Positions 26,293-34,344 of a stretch of DNA of 64,000 nt are shown here, in pieces (within the stretch, counting starts at the first letter, position 1; the number at the start of each line of letters is the position of its first letter). The DNA is from CAZIZT01 sp964544085. Its GTDB lineage: Bacteria; Campylobacterota_A; Desulfurellia; Desulfurellales; Hippeaceae. The notes under the pieces are model-generated. The model was given only the letters and a program-made list of their open reading frames with translations. It ran no database searches and was not told the origin of the DNA. Made by a program: the position numbers and the translations under genes. Location: positions 1-64,000 of the forward strand of contig CAZIZT010000002.1 of NCBI GenBank assembly GCA_964544085.1. The letters are read 5' to 3'.

Positions 26293-27237
26293 TTAGCGAT
26301 AAAACCCACCGGTTTTTTTGAGAATCTCCACGTAGTCTGTAACGCCCTTTTCGAGCGGAATAAAACCACCCTCGTATCCAGCCTCCCTCAAACGGGAAAG
26401 GTCTGCCTTTGTAAAGGCTTGATACTTCCCTTTCAGCTCTTCTGGAAACCTAACAAACTCAATCCTAACGCTCTTGTAGAGCTTCTCCATAATAGCAGCA
26501 ATATCATAAAAAGATCGTGCGGTTCCCGTGCCGCAGTTAAATATACCGCGCCTGTTTCTGTTTTTAAAGAAAAAGAGATTTACCTTTACCACATCGTCCA
26601 CATGTATAAAATCGCGTTTAAATCCCCTGCTGCCTTCAAACAATTTTATTGTTCCATCGTCGAGTATCTGATTGTGAAAATGATAAACGACAGAAGCCAT
26701 TTTGCCTTTGTGCGCCTCCTGTGGCCCGTAAACATTAAAATACCTGAGTCCGACAATCTGTATGCCAACAGCATGCAAAAGACCCCTTATGTACTGATCA
26801 AAAAGAAACTTTGAAAAGGCATACACGTTCAGCGGATATTCACAGCGTCTCTCCTCCACAAAACCGTTTGCACCATCACCGTAAACAGAGGCACTGGAGG
26901 CATATATGAAGCTTGAATTGGTCTGCGTGGCAAACTCAAGGAGCTTCTTCGAATAGTCATAGTTGTTAGCCATCATATAACTGCCGTCGTTCTCAAGTGT
27001 ATTGGTGCAAGCCCCCTGATGGAATATTGTATCAATCCTATAGCTTTTAAACATATCGAGGTTGTTTATAAAGGTCTCTTTATCAACAAAATCCTTGAAT
27101 CTTAACGTGTTCAAGTTTCTATGCTTTACGCCGTTTTTCAGGTTATCGACAACTATGATATCATCTATGCCCATATCATTGAGTCCTCTGATCAAATTGG
27201 ACCCTATAAAGCCAGCTCCACCTGTTACAATCAGCAT
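26293..27237 (-). CDS. hldD: ADP-L-glycero-D-manno-heptose 6-epimerase
   Basis: A 314-residue extended SDR. It has the NAD(P)-binding TGGAGFIGSNL at residues 5-15, SSASVYGDG, and the catalytic Tyr/Lys in YAFSKFLFD. Family-specific segments are HQGACTNT, LRYFNVYGPQEAHKGKMASV and RDFIHVDDVV. It converts ADP-D-glycero- to ADP-L-glycero-beta-D-manno-heptose for the LPS inner core, so it indicates a Gram-negative envelope. The ATG has AAGGGAGCAAGGA upstream. It is last of a five-gene minus-strand run. Confidence 0.95.
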   Translation of the reverse strand: MLIVTGGAGFIGSNLIRGLNDMGIDDIIVVDNLKNGVKHRNLNTLRFKDFVDKETFINNLDMFKSYRIDTIFHQGACTNTLENDGSYMMANNYDYSKKLLEFATQTNSSFIYASSASVYGDGANGFVEERRCEYPLNVYAFSKFLFDQYIRGLLHAVGIQIVGLRYFNVYGPQEAHKGKMASVVYHFHNQILDDGTIKLFEGSRGFKRDFIHVDDVVKVNLFFFKNRNRRGIFNCGTGTARSFYDIAAIMEKLYKSVRIEFVRFPEELKGKYQAFTKADLSRLREAGYEGGFIPLEKGVTDYVEILKKTGGFYR

Positions 27238-27255
27238 TCCTTGCTCCCTTTTAGC

Positions 27256-28227
27256 TCATCTCTCAACAATCTCAAAATCAAATGAAACATTATCCATACC
27301 CTGAAGAACACCGTAACCGGATTGTTCCACCTTCCGCTTTAGCTTTCCAGCCTGATCCTTCAACAAAAACCTGACACCTATCCCATCCTTGGTAAGGTTA
27401 TAAGCCAGCTTCAAAAACTCATCGACAAGCCTATCGCTTTTAAGGACGAACAGTGCCCTTTTTGTTTCCTCAAAAAGCCCTATTTGATGTACATCCGCAT
27501 TTATTTTCATAAGTTCTGGTTTTCTCAAAAGCAGCTTCACGGCGTTTTTCAGATTAAACCCACCCGGTTCGTTTTCCAGCTCATTGTAAATCCTATTCAT
27601 AAATTCAAGATCTGCCGGAGTATCAACAGATATCCTGTGATTAACAGCATAAAAAATATCATCATCGTAAACACACTCGCCCCTGAACATATCTTTTCTC
27701 AAACCCACCACGGGAAACTGGTGCATCCTCAAGAAACGGTTATCAGAAAGCTCGTCAGCTTTCAGCCAGCAGCGCCTGCTATAGACACCAACGCCCTCGT
27801 GAATGGTTTTCCTGCCTTCTTTATCACACACTCCAACAAAATCAAGGTCGTCACGGGAAAGCAACACCCTGATACGTTTATCCATGGTGGGAACCCAGAT
27901 CAAAGGACAGTCCCCGCTTATAAGCACACAGATGTCGGCTTTAAAGCGGGACGCTGCGGTATTGAGTCTTCCTACTACATCTTCTGTATCGCCATCGTAG
28001 AAAAATACCGAAACCCCATGCTGGTTAGCTATCCTTTCAAAAACAGCGTTTTCACCCTCAGCTGTTGTTGTTATCACAATTTCGTCGACAAATTTGCTTT
28101 TTTTCAGCGTATCCAGCACGTGATCTATTATCCTTTTATTGCCAATCTTTCTCAGGTGTTTGGCTTTAAGCCTTGATGAACCCAACCTTGCAACAACAAA
28201 AGCTACTACACGCTTTCCTTCTCCCAT
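27256..28227 (-). CDS. SpsF/NeuA-like cytidylyltransferase family protein
   Basis: A 323-residue protein. Its first 235 residues are a nucleotidyltransferase domain of the acylneuraminate cytidylyltransferase type: VVAFVVARLGSSRLKAKHL, IDHVLDTLKKSKFVDEIVIT, GDTEDVVGRLNTA and CVLISGDCPLI. Family members activate nonulosonic acids or related sugars with CMP. The C-terminal 90 residues (from about PELMKINADV) are an extra domain that I do not recognise. It is flanked by the sialidase-like gene and hldD, which suggests surface sugar metabolism. The ATG has GGAG about 9 nt upstream. Confidence 0.75.
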   Translation of the reverse strand: MGEGKRVVAFVVARLGSSRLKAKHLRKIGNKRIIDHVLDTLKKSKFVDEIVITTTAEGENAVFERIANQHGVSVFFYDGDTEDVVGRLNTAASRFKADICVLISGDCPLIWVPTMDKRIRVLLSRDDLDFVGVCDKEGRKTIHEGVGVYSRRCWLKADELSDNRFLRMHQFPVVGLRKDMFRGECVYDDDIFYAVNHRISVDTPADLEFMNRIYNELENEPGGFNLKNAVKLLLRKPELMKINADVHQIGLFEETKRALFVLKSDRLVDEFLKLAYNLTKDGIGVRFLLKDQAGKLKRKVEQSGYGVLQGMDNVSFDFEIVER

Positions 28228-28233
28228 ACGGAT

Positions 28234-29196
28234 CTACTCCATTTCCACCACCGCAGCTTCTATCCGGGGCTGGTGAGTACCATCATCGGCATACCACACA
28301 AACCAGAACAGCCCCGGTCGCATTTCTACAAAATCAACATACCCACCATCATAAATGCTGCCTTTGTAATTGCAAAGCCGTAACCTCTCAGCAACATTCC
28401 CATTCTCAACAACAGCACACGAGCATCCAGGCTCATCACCATCGAGATCCCTGTAGGCAACAAGTATCCTGCCATCGGTGCACCTTTTGGCAATTGGGGC
28501 ATGCCCTTTCAAACCAAGCGGCTGCGGCATGCTCCAGTTTTCAAGATCCCTGCTGATTGAGTAAAACAGATCGTACACCGGCTCAAAGGCACGCATGAAA
28601 GCCAGGAAGCTCCCATCCGCATCAACAACGGTCGTCTCGTTAAAGGCAACACCACCAAGGGGCCTGGCTATCACACCCTTCAGTTTCCACATATCCAGAG
28701 GCGATTTACACATCAGCACAACCGGACACACACCTCCAGCGACCTTTCCGTAGCCGGTGGCAATATAGGTATCCTTCGTCTTTTGTAGATGTCCAAAGCA
28801 GTTGAAGTAGCCATCTTCGAAACGAACAGGTTCCCTATTTTCAGGTGGAAGTGAATCAACACTGAAGCAACTAATGTACACCGCCTTTTCGACTGTACCA
28901 TCCTTCAGCGGCTTATACTTTCTTGTGCAAAGATAAAGTTTTCCGTTAAAGGGTCCCGATAGTATGGCGTCCATCTCATGATCCTGAAAAGGTGTATCGT
29001 AATGTTCCACGGTCCCGCCCATATTCAGCATCAACATCTTCACAGCTCCGTCGGTGCCGTGAGGCGTGTGCCAGTCGCTTCTACCCTGTCTGTATGCCAC
29101 AAGTGCACTCTCATCGGTCAATCTGGCGATGGTGGGAAATGCGCTGTAGAGACCCTGCTGTTTTTCTACAAGAACGAATCTGTCCAGTATCCTCAC
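28234..29196 (-). CDS. sialidase-like (BNR/Asp-box) protein
   Basis: A 320-residue protein without signal peptide or membrane segment. It opens RILDRFVLVEKQQGLYSAFP and has alternating beta-strand repeats and one Asp-box-like stretch (SISRDLENWSMP). This fits a six-bladed beta-propeller of the sialidase/glycosidase superfamily, apparently cytosolic. The arginine triad of true sialidases could not be assigned, so enzymatic activity is unproven. The GTG start overlaps the dtd stop by 4 nt, and the cytidylyltransferase-like gene follows after 6 nt. A role in handling the same sugar is inferred from context only. Confidence 0.55.
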   Translation of the reverse strand: MRILDRFVLVEKQQGLYSAFPTIARLTDESALVAYRQGRSDWHTPHGTDGAVKMLMLNMGGTVEHYDTPFQDHEMDAILSGPFNGKLYLCTRKYKPLKDGTVEKAVYISCFSVDSLPPENREPVRFEDGYFNCFGHLQKTKDTYIATGYGKVAGGVCPVVLMCKSPLDMWKLKGVIARPLGGVAFNETTVVDADGSFLAFMRAFEPVYDLFYSISRDLENWSMPQPLGLKGHAPIAKRCTDGRILVAYRDLDGDEPGCSCAVVENGNVAERLRLCNYKGSIYDGGYVDFVEMRPGLFWFVWYADDGTHQPRIEAAVVEME

Positions 29197-29648
29197 TTTC
29201 TGAGATTCTCCTTTGAATCAAGATAAATAGTCACGGGACCCGTGTTTTTAAGCTCTATGTCCATCATAGCACCAAAAACGCCGCTTTTTACAGGCACACC
29301 CTGAGATTGTAACTCATCCAAAAAGCGCTCGAACATGGGCTTTGCCTCTTCGGGGTTTTTTGCGTAGAAATAGCTTGGTCTGTTGCCCTTTTTCGTGTCG
29401 GCTGCAAGCGTGAACTGGCTCACAACAAGGGCTTCCCCATCTACATCAAGTAGGGATAGGTTAAACTTACCATTTGAATCTGCAAAGATACGCATATTGG
29501 CGATCTTTCTTGCAACATACTCAAGATCTTTCTCGGTATCGTCTTCGCATACACATGCAAGCACAAACAGACCTCTACCTATCTGAGCGTGCAGCTTTCC
29601 ATCAATATATAGACGTGCATACCCAACACGCTGCAATACAACACGCAT
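29193..29648 (-). CDS. dtd: D-aminoacyl-tRNA deacylase
   Basis: A 151-residue protein with all DTD hallmarks: N-terminal MRVVLQRV, the catalytic SQFTLAADTKKGNRPS near 78-93, and the NTGPVT cross-subunit motif near 137. DTD hydrolyses D-aminoacyl-tRNAs and Gly-tRNA-Ala as a homodimer, recycling mischarged tRNA. The length is normal for the family. The ATG has GAGGTGACGCAACT upstream. It follows the recO-like gene by 12 nt. Confidence 0.95.
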   Translation of the reverse strand: MRVVLQRVGYARLYIDGKLHAQIGRGLFVLACVCEDDTEKDLEYVARKIANMRIFADSNGKFNLSLLDVDGEALVVSQFTLAADTKKGNRPSYFYAKNPEEAKPMFERFLDELQSQGVPVKSGVFGAMMDIELKNTGPVTIYLDSKENLRK

Positions 29649-29660
29649 AGTTGCGTCACC

Positions 29661-30218
29661 TCACACAAACACGGTAATATTGCTCAAACGTGAACCAATA
29701 TAGCTCTCAACAAGTTTGCTTAGTTCAACAAGTAATCTTTTTTTCTCGTTCTTATCCAACGGTACGCCACTCTCAAAACGGTTAAGCAGATCGAGTGCGC
29801 CCCTTTTCATTGCTCCAATGTCAAATATGCCATTCTCACGCAAAAACTCAAGAAAAAAACCAATAAGCGTATCGTGTATGCCTTCTGTTTTCATTTTATT
29901 CAGATACAAAAGCAGCGTTCTCAGCCCGCTATGCGACTTCAGACTCACCTCAACCATAAGCAGAGAAGCCGCAAGTCTGTAAAAAGAGCTACGTAACTCA
30001 TCAAACCTATCCAGAAGAGTAAATTCCTTAACCATATACAGACCCGACTCTGTTTTTTTCAAGCCGGAGACTTCAACCAGATTCAACAGATCAACCCTTT
30101 TTGTTTTACCCCAGAAACGCAGACGCACATCTCCATCGTGACTCAATGCATCTGCTACGTAACCGTTTGGTCTCTCCCTTAAAGTGGCGATCAAACACTC
30201 AAAACGAAATCCTTCCAT
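29661..30218 (-). CDS. RecO-like DNA repair protein (short)
   Basis: A 185-residue protein whose N-terminal 75 residues fit a small beta-barrel. The rest is helical, with LLDRFDELRSSFYRLAASLL, which resembles the LRxDxxRLAxAxYxLEL region of RecO. RecO loads RecA at single-strand gaps with RecR. It lacks a CxxC zinc finger and is about 50 residues shorter than typical RecO, so the call is tentative. No Shine-Dalgarno precedes the ATG. The promoter at 30227-30255 would start transcription almost at the start codon. Confidence 0.5.
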   Translation of the reverse strand: MEGFRFECLIATLRERPNGYVADALSHDGDVRLRFWGKTKRVDLLNLVEVSGLKKTESGLYMVKEFTLLDRFDELRSSFYRLAASLLMVEVSLKSHSGLRTLLLYLNKMKTEGIHDTLIGFFLEFLRENGIFDIGAMKRGALDLLNRFESGVPLDKNEKKRLLVELSKLVESYIGSRLSNITVFV

Positions 30219-30226
30219 ATCCGGGC

Positions 30227-30255
30227 AGTGTAATAACCAGCGTATCTCTTGTCAA
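30227..30255 (-). promoter_or_regulatory. promoter of the recO-dtd-hldD run
   Basis: Minus strand: perfect TTGACA (30250-30255), a 17-bp spacer, TACACT (30227-30232). The -35 is contributed by one copy of a tandem 19-bp repeat. The predicted start is within 1-2 nt of the recO-like ATG, implying a leaderless mRNA. Confidence 0.5.
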
Positions 30256-30287
30256 ATCTATAATAAGATGTCAAATTTATAATAAGA
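30250..30287. repeat. tandem 19-bp repeat, two copies
   Basis: TGTCAAATCTATAATAAGA (30250-30268) is followed at once by TGTCAAATTTATAATAAGA (30269-30287), one mismatch. Each copy contains a minus-strand TTGACA and a plus-strand TATAAT. It lies between the recO-like gene and the divergent GGDEF/EAL gene. Confidence 0.9.
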
Positions 30288-30348
30288 AAATTATTATCTT
30301 GCATCATTGAAAGTAGCGTATATAATTTTATCCGGGTGTATTAGGTTG

Positions 30349-32628
30349 ATGAATGAAACTTCAAATAACCGCGATTATAGCAAATTAACACAGATCAAAG
30401 GTGGCCGTTTAGGCTATGCTCTAATTCTTCTATTCACTCTCCTTCTGGTCGTACATGTGGCAATAGGTGAGTTCTACATTGAATCCAGCGAAGAGAACTT
30501 CATGGTAAGCATAAAGAACATTATCAACACAATGATTGACAAGAAAAAGACCATCACCTTTGATATAGCTGAGATCATTGCTCATGATAGCGATGTTATA
30601 AGAACCATGGAGCACAAAGAGTATAGACGGCTTGCAGAAGAGCATCTTCTAAACATAACCAAGGATTACAGAACATTTAAGCACATAGGCATATACATAA
30701 TTGACAAAAACGGTCGATATTTACACATAGATATAAATGCTCAGAAAGTAAAAAACTCACTAACCGACGAGCTAAAAAACATTATAACAGAGGTGGTCAA
30801 AAAGAATGCTGCAGGTGTTAATGCCACATTTAAGGGGATACTGCTAACCAAAAGTGATCTTGTGTTTGATGCTATTGTTCCCATAAGATCCTTAAACGGT
30901 GTTTTACTTGGCTTTGTCGAGGTTATAACCCACTTCAATTCAATTGCAAAACAGCTTGAGAAAGAGGGCATCGATAGTGCCGTGGTAGTTAGAAAGAAAT
31001 TTTCAAGCATCATTACACACCCATTTACCAAAAGATTTGTGAAGGGTTACTACATAGCACTCTTGCATCTCAAACCCGACGTACTCAAGATACTTGAAAA
31101 GAGTAAAATGGAAGAGTTCCTGGATAATGACCTATATGATTACGCCGTGCCCGCCGGCCATTTTGTCACGGGATACTACATAACTTCAGTTCCCATCAGA
31201 GACTTCAAAAACAGGACGGTAGCCTACTACCTTGCATTTATATACGACAGATACGGACTTGCTATCAAAGAGACAATGATGCATATCTCGGTTATCGCTT
31301 TATTGATCGTCTTTGCCATTACAGCATTCTTCATGTACAAATTCAGGAAAGCGAATATGAACCTTATAAGAACGCTTGATAAAAGGGTCAAGCAAGAAAC
31401 TTTAAAGCGATTAAGACTGCTATATACCGATCCTGTCACCGGAGCTTACAGCCTTGCAAAGTATGAAACGGATATACGCAGTGCACCAAAAGAGAGTTAC
31501 ACGGTTATGTTTAACATCAAGAATTTCAGCAAGATCAATGCCGTGTATGGCTTCGAGATAGGCGACAAGGTGCTAAGAATCGTGGTAGAGAGAATCACAT
31601 CCATTATTGGTGACAGGCCATACAGGATACATGCAGACGAATTTGTGTTCATTGCAACAGAATGTAAAAGCAAGATCAAGCAGATAAGGAACGAATTTCT
31701 TAAAAATCCAATATCCATTGAAAGAATAGATGTCAAACTCAGGCTCTCGTTCAGCTTCGGCGTATGCAAGAACGATCAAAGCGACATCCTTAGCAAGGCA
31801 TCAACAGCCGTTCGACAGGCAAAGCTTGAGCCTTACAGAGAGTTCGTTTTCTATACCCCGCAGGAGATAGACAGATCATTCATACGGTATAACGCGATCC
31901 TCTACGATGCGATATTCCACCATGAAGAAGCAGAACTTGTTCCATACTTCCAGGGCATAATGGACAATAAAACAAAAAGGATGTACAAGTTCGAATCCCT
32001 GGCGAGGATAATAACCGGCGACAAAGTACTTTCACCATTCGCATTTCTTGACGTGGCAAAAAGCAGCGGGTTTGTCTATGAAATGACACGTATAATCATA
32101 GAGAAAAGCATAGAGAAACTGGCTAAGGCGCCTGATGAGATCGAGCTATCCATAAATATTACAGAGGATGATCTAAACAGTGGACAGCTCAAGGAACATC
32201 TAAAAGCTCTGCTTGACAAGTATGGCATAGCACCAGAGAGGATAACACTTGAGATTCTTGAGGGTATCACATCCACAGGCACCAAAAACAACATAGCAAA
32301 ACTCAAGGAGTTAAAGGCAATGGGCATAAAGATAGCCATTGATGATTTCGGTGTTCAGTACTCCAATTTTGAGAGGATTGCTGAACTTGACATAGACTGC
32401 ATAAAGATAGATGGAAAATACATAAAGGGGCTCACAATCAGCGATAAATACAGAAAAATCGTTAAAACGATTACCGATTTTGCACATTCAGTTGGAATAG
32501 AGGTCGTAGCCGAATTTGTGGAGAACGAAGAGATTCAACAGGTAGTTTTGCAGATGGGTATAGATAGCTCTCAGGGTTATCTCTTCTCAAAGCCATCAAA
32601 AGAGCTCCCTCCTCGCCGACCCGATTGA
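30349..32628 (+). CDS. membrane Cache sensor with degenerate GGDEF and EAL domains
   Basis: A 759-residue protein: membrane helix (about residues 20-40), an extracytoplasmic dCache-like sensor (about 45-315), a second helix (ISVIALLIVFAITAFFMYKF), a GGDEF domain and an EAL domain. The GGDEF signature reads HADEF, so cyclase activity is doubtful. The EAL domain keeps FESLAR (for EALxR), INIT, LEILEG, IDDFGVQYSNF, IKIDGKYIK and AEFVENEE. It therefore could be an active c-di-GMP phosphodiesterase. The ATG at 30349 is preferred over the upstream TTG at 30307, because a TTGCAT/TATAAT promoter (30299-30326) would start transcription between them. It is followed by a separate promoter. Confidence 0.85.
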   Translation: MNETSNNRDYSKLTQIKGGRLGYALILLFTLLLVVHVAIGEFYIESSEENFMVSIKNIINTMIDKKKTITFDIAEIIAHDSDVIRTMEHKEYRRLAEEHLLNITKDYRTFKHIGIYIIDKNGRYLHIDINAQKVKNSLTDELKNIITEVVKKNAAGVNATFKGILLTKSDLVFDAIVPIRSLNGVLLGFVEVITHFNSIAKQLEKEGIDSAVVVRKKFSSIITHPFTKRFVKGYYIALLHLKPDVLKILEKSKMEEFLDNDLYDYAVPAGHFVTGYYITSVPIRDFKNRTVAYYLAFIYDRYGLAIKETMMHISVIALLIVFAITAFFMYKFRKANMNLIRTLDKRVKQETLKRLRLLYTDPVTGAYSLAKYETDIRSAPKESYTVMFNIKNFSKINAVYGFEIGDKVLRIVVERITSIIGDRPYRIHADEFVFIATECKSKIKQIRNEFLKNPISIERIDVKLRLSFSFGVCKNDQSDILSKASTAVRQAKLEPYREFVFYTPQEIDRSFIRYNAILYDAIFHHEEAELVPYFQGIMDNKTKRMYKFESLARIITGDKVLSPFAFLDVAKSSGFVYEMTRIIIEKSIEKLAKAPDEIELSINITEDDLNSGQLKEHLKALLDKYGIAPERITLEILEGITSTGTKNNIAKLKELKAMGIKIAIDDFGVQYSNFERIAELDIDCIKIDGKYIKGLTISDKYRKIVKTITDFAHSVGIEVVAEFVENEEIQQVVLQMGIDSSQGYLFSKPSKELPPRRPD

Positions 32629-32630
32629 GG

Positions 32631-32659
32631 TTGATTTTACCACGCTTTTGTATTAGATT
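32631..32659 (+). promoter_or_regulatory. promoter of the lipoprotein-nadB-serA operon
   Basis: TTGATT (32631-32636), a 17-bp spacer, TAGATT (32654-32659). The start would fall at or just before the ATG at 32667. There is no Shine-Dalgarno, so the first gene may be translated from a leaderless mRNA. Confidence 0.4.
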
Positions 32660-32666
32660 GTAGCGG

Positions 32667-32783
32667 ATGAAAAGACTCTTTGTGCTTCTGGCGGCGGCGA
32701 TGCTTGTCCTATCGCTATCTGCTTGTGGCCATAAGACAAACATTGTCCCGCCGTCTAATAACGGGTGCATACACCTGAAATAG
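32667..32783 (+). CDS. very small lipoprotein, LptM/YifL-like
   Basis: A 38-residue product: KRLFVLLAAAMLVLSLSAC is a complete lipoprotein signal peptide with lipobox LSAC, Cys20 being the lipidated residue. It is followed by GHKTNIVPPSNNG and a second Cys at 34. The short tail beginning CGxK with a PP pair resembles the LptM/YifL lipoproteins that assist LPS-translocon maturation. It ends 22 nt before nadB and would be co-transcribed. The small size and lack of a ribosome-binding site make it easy to miss. Function is inferred from resemblance only. Confidence 0.6.
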   Translation: MKRLFVLLAAAMLVLSLSACGHKTNIVPPSNNGCIHLK

Positions 32784-32805
32784 AGATCGAAGAAGGAGAA
32801 CAATT

Positions 32806-34344
32806 GTGGCTTTTGTCGTCATAGGCAGCGGTGTGGCCGGCTTAAGGGCAGCTATAGAGCTATTAAACAGCGGTGCTGAAGTGTGGCTCTTCACAAAAGA
32901 GCAGCTCACAACATCCAATACGCAGCGTGCCCAGGGTGGTATAGCCGTTGTACTCAACGAAAACGACTCCATCGAACGCCATATCGACGACACGCTTAGG
33001 GCGGGAGGCGGTTTGTGTAGAAAAGAGGCGGTGGAAATACTTGCAAATGAAGGACCGCAAAGGATCCTTGAGCTCATAGAATGGGGGGCAACATTCGATA
33101 AAGACAGCAGTGGCAAGCTCGCCTTCACAAGGGAAGCCGCACACTCTACAAACAGGATTCTCCATGCAAGTGGGGATGCAACGGGTAAAGAGATAGAGAA
33201 AACGCTGGTAGAGAAGCTGTTCAAATATGACAGGATCAAAATCTTCGAGCATAGAATGCTCACAAGATTCATCGCTAAAGACAACAGATGTTACGGTGCT
33301 GAGTTTCTAAATTTGATAAGCGGCAGGAAAGAGAGTGTGAACGCCGATGCGATAATCCTTGCAACAGGTGGCTATGGTGCAATCTTTAAAAATAGCACAA
33401 ATCCAAAAGTAACAACTGGCGATGGAATAGCAGCTGCATTCTTGGCGGGCGCTGTGCTTGAAGACATGGAGTTTATTCAGTTTCATCCCACAGCATTGAA
33501 AATGGAAAACGCACCCTCATTCTTGATAAGCGAATCGCTCAGAGGAGAAGGAGCCGTTTTAAAAAACGACGCAGGGGAGCGTTTTATGGAAAACTACCAC
33601 CCGATGGGTGAGCTTGCTCCGCGAGATGTTGTAGCCCGCTCCATTGTTTTCGAGATGAGAAAACGATTCATAGACAGGGTTTATCTGGATGCCACGCATC
33701 TTGGCGAGAAACACCTGATAAACCGTTTTCCTACCATTTACAACGAATGCAGGCGCTATGGAATAGAGATATCAAAACAGCCAATTCCGGTTGCACCAGC
33801 TGCACACTACACCATGGGCGGAGTGAAAACGGATGTCAACGGCAGGACAACCATAGAAGGGTTGTTTGCAGCCGGCGAAGTGGCTTGCAATGGTGTACAC
33901 GGTGCAAATAGACTCGCAAGCAACTCACTGCTTGAAGGGCTGGTTTTTGGCAGAAGGGCAGCCATTGCTGCATGCAGTTACACACCACCCAAAAGCGTGC
34001 CTGCAAAAGAAAGAGCCTGCATAGAGGCAACATATCCAACGCTTGATAGGATGCTCGATCTAAAGGAGAGAATCTGGGAGCGCCTTGGTGTGATACGTTC
34101 CATGGACAAACTCAAAGAGATGTACGAGTATGCAGCATGGCTATTTGTGAGGTTCAACAAAGAATTCTGCTCAAGGGAGCTCATAACGCTGAGGAATATG
34201 GCGCTCATCGCTCTGGTAATCGCAAAAAGTGCCCTGGCAAGAAAAGGCAGCATAGGTGCTCATTACTGCATAGATACGCCTCATCCATGCGTGGATCCGC
34301 AGCATACGACAATAACACTCTCAGACATTGGGGAGCTATTATGA
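32806..34344 (+). CDS. nadB: L-aspartate oxidase
   Basis: A 512-residue flavoprotein of the fumarate reductase/succinate dehydrogenase family. It has the FAD-binding GSGVAGLRAA (7-16), TQRAQGGIAV, EFIQFHPTAL, ESLRGEGAVL, the substrate-site PVAPAAHYTMGG and ANRLASNSLLEGLVFG. NadB oxidises aspartate to iminoaspartate for NAD synthesis; fumarate can be the electron acceptor in anaerobes. The GTG start has AAGGAG 8 nt upstream. It overlaps the cysteine-synthase-family gene by 4 nt. nadA and nadC are not in the window. Confidence 0.93.
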   Translation: MAFVVIGSGVAGLRAAIELLNSGAEVWLFTKEQLTTSNTQRAQGGIAVVLNENDSIERHIDDTLRAGGGLCRKEAVEILANEGPQRILELIEWGATFDKDSSGKLAFTREAAHSTNRILHASGDATGKEIEKTLVEKLFKYDRIKIFEHRMLTRFIAKDNRCYGAEFLNLISGRKESVNADAIILATGGYGAIFKNSTNPKVTTGDGIAAAFLAGAVLEDMEFIQFHPTALKMENAPSFLISESLRGEGAVLKNDAGERFMENYHPMGELAPRDVVARSIVFEMRKRFIDRVYLDATHLGEKHLINRFPTIYNECRRYGIEISKQPIPVAPAAHYTMGGVKTDVNGRTTIEGLFAAGEVACNGVHGANRLASNSLLEGLVFGRRAAIAACSYTPPKSVPAKERACIEATYPTLDRMLDLKERIWERLGVIRSMDKLKEMYEYAAWLFVRFNKEFCSRELITLRNMALIALVIAKSALARKGSIGAHYCIDTPHPCVDPQHTTITLSDIGELL

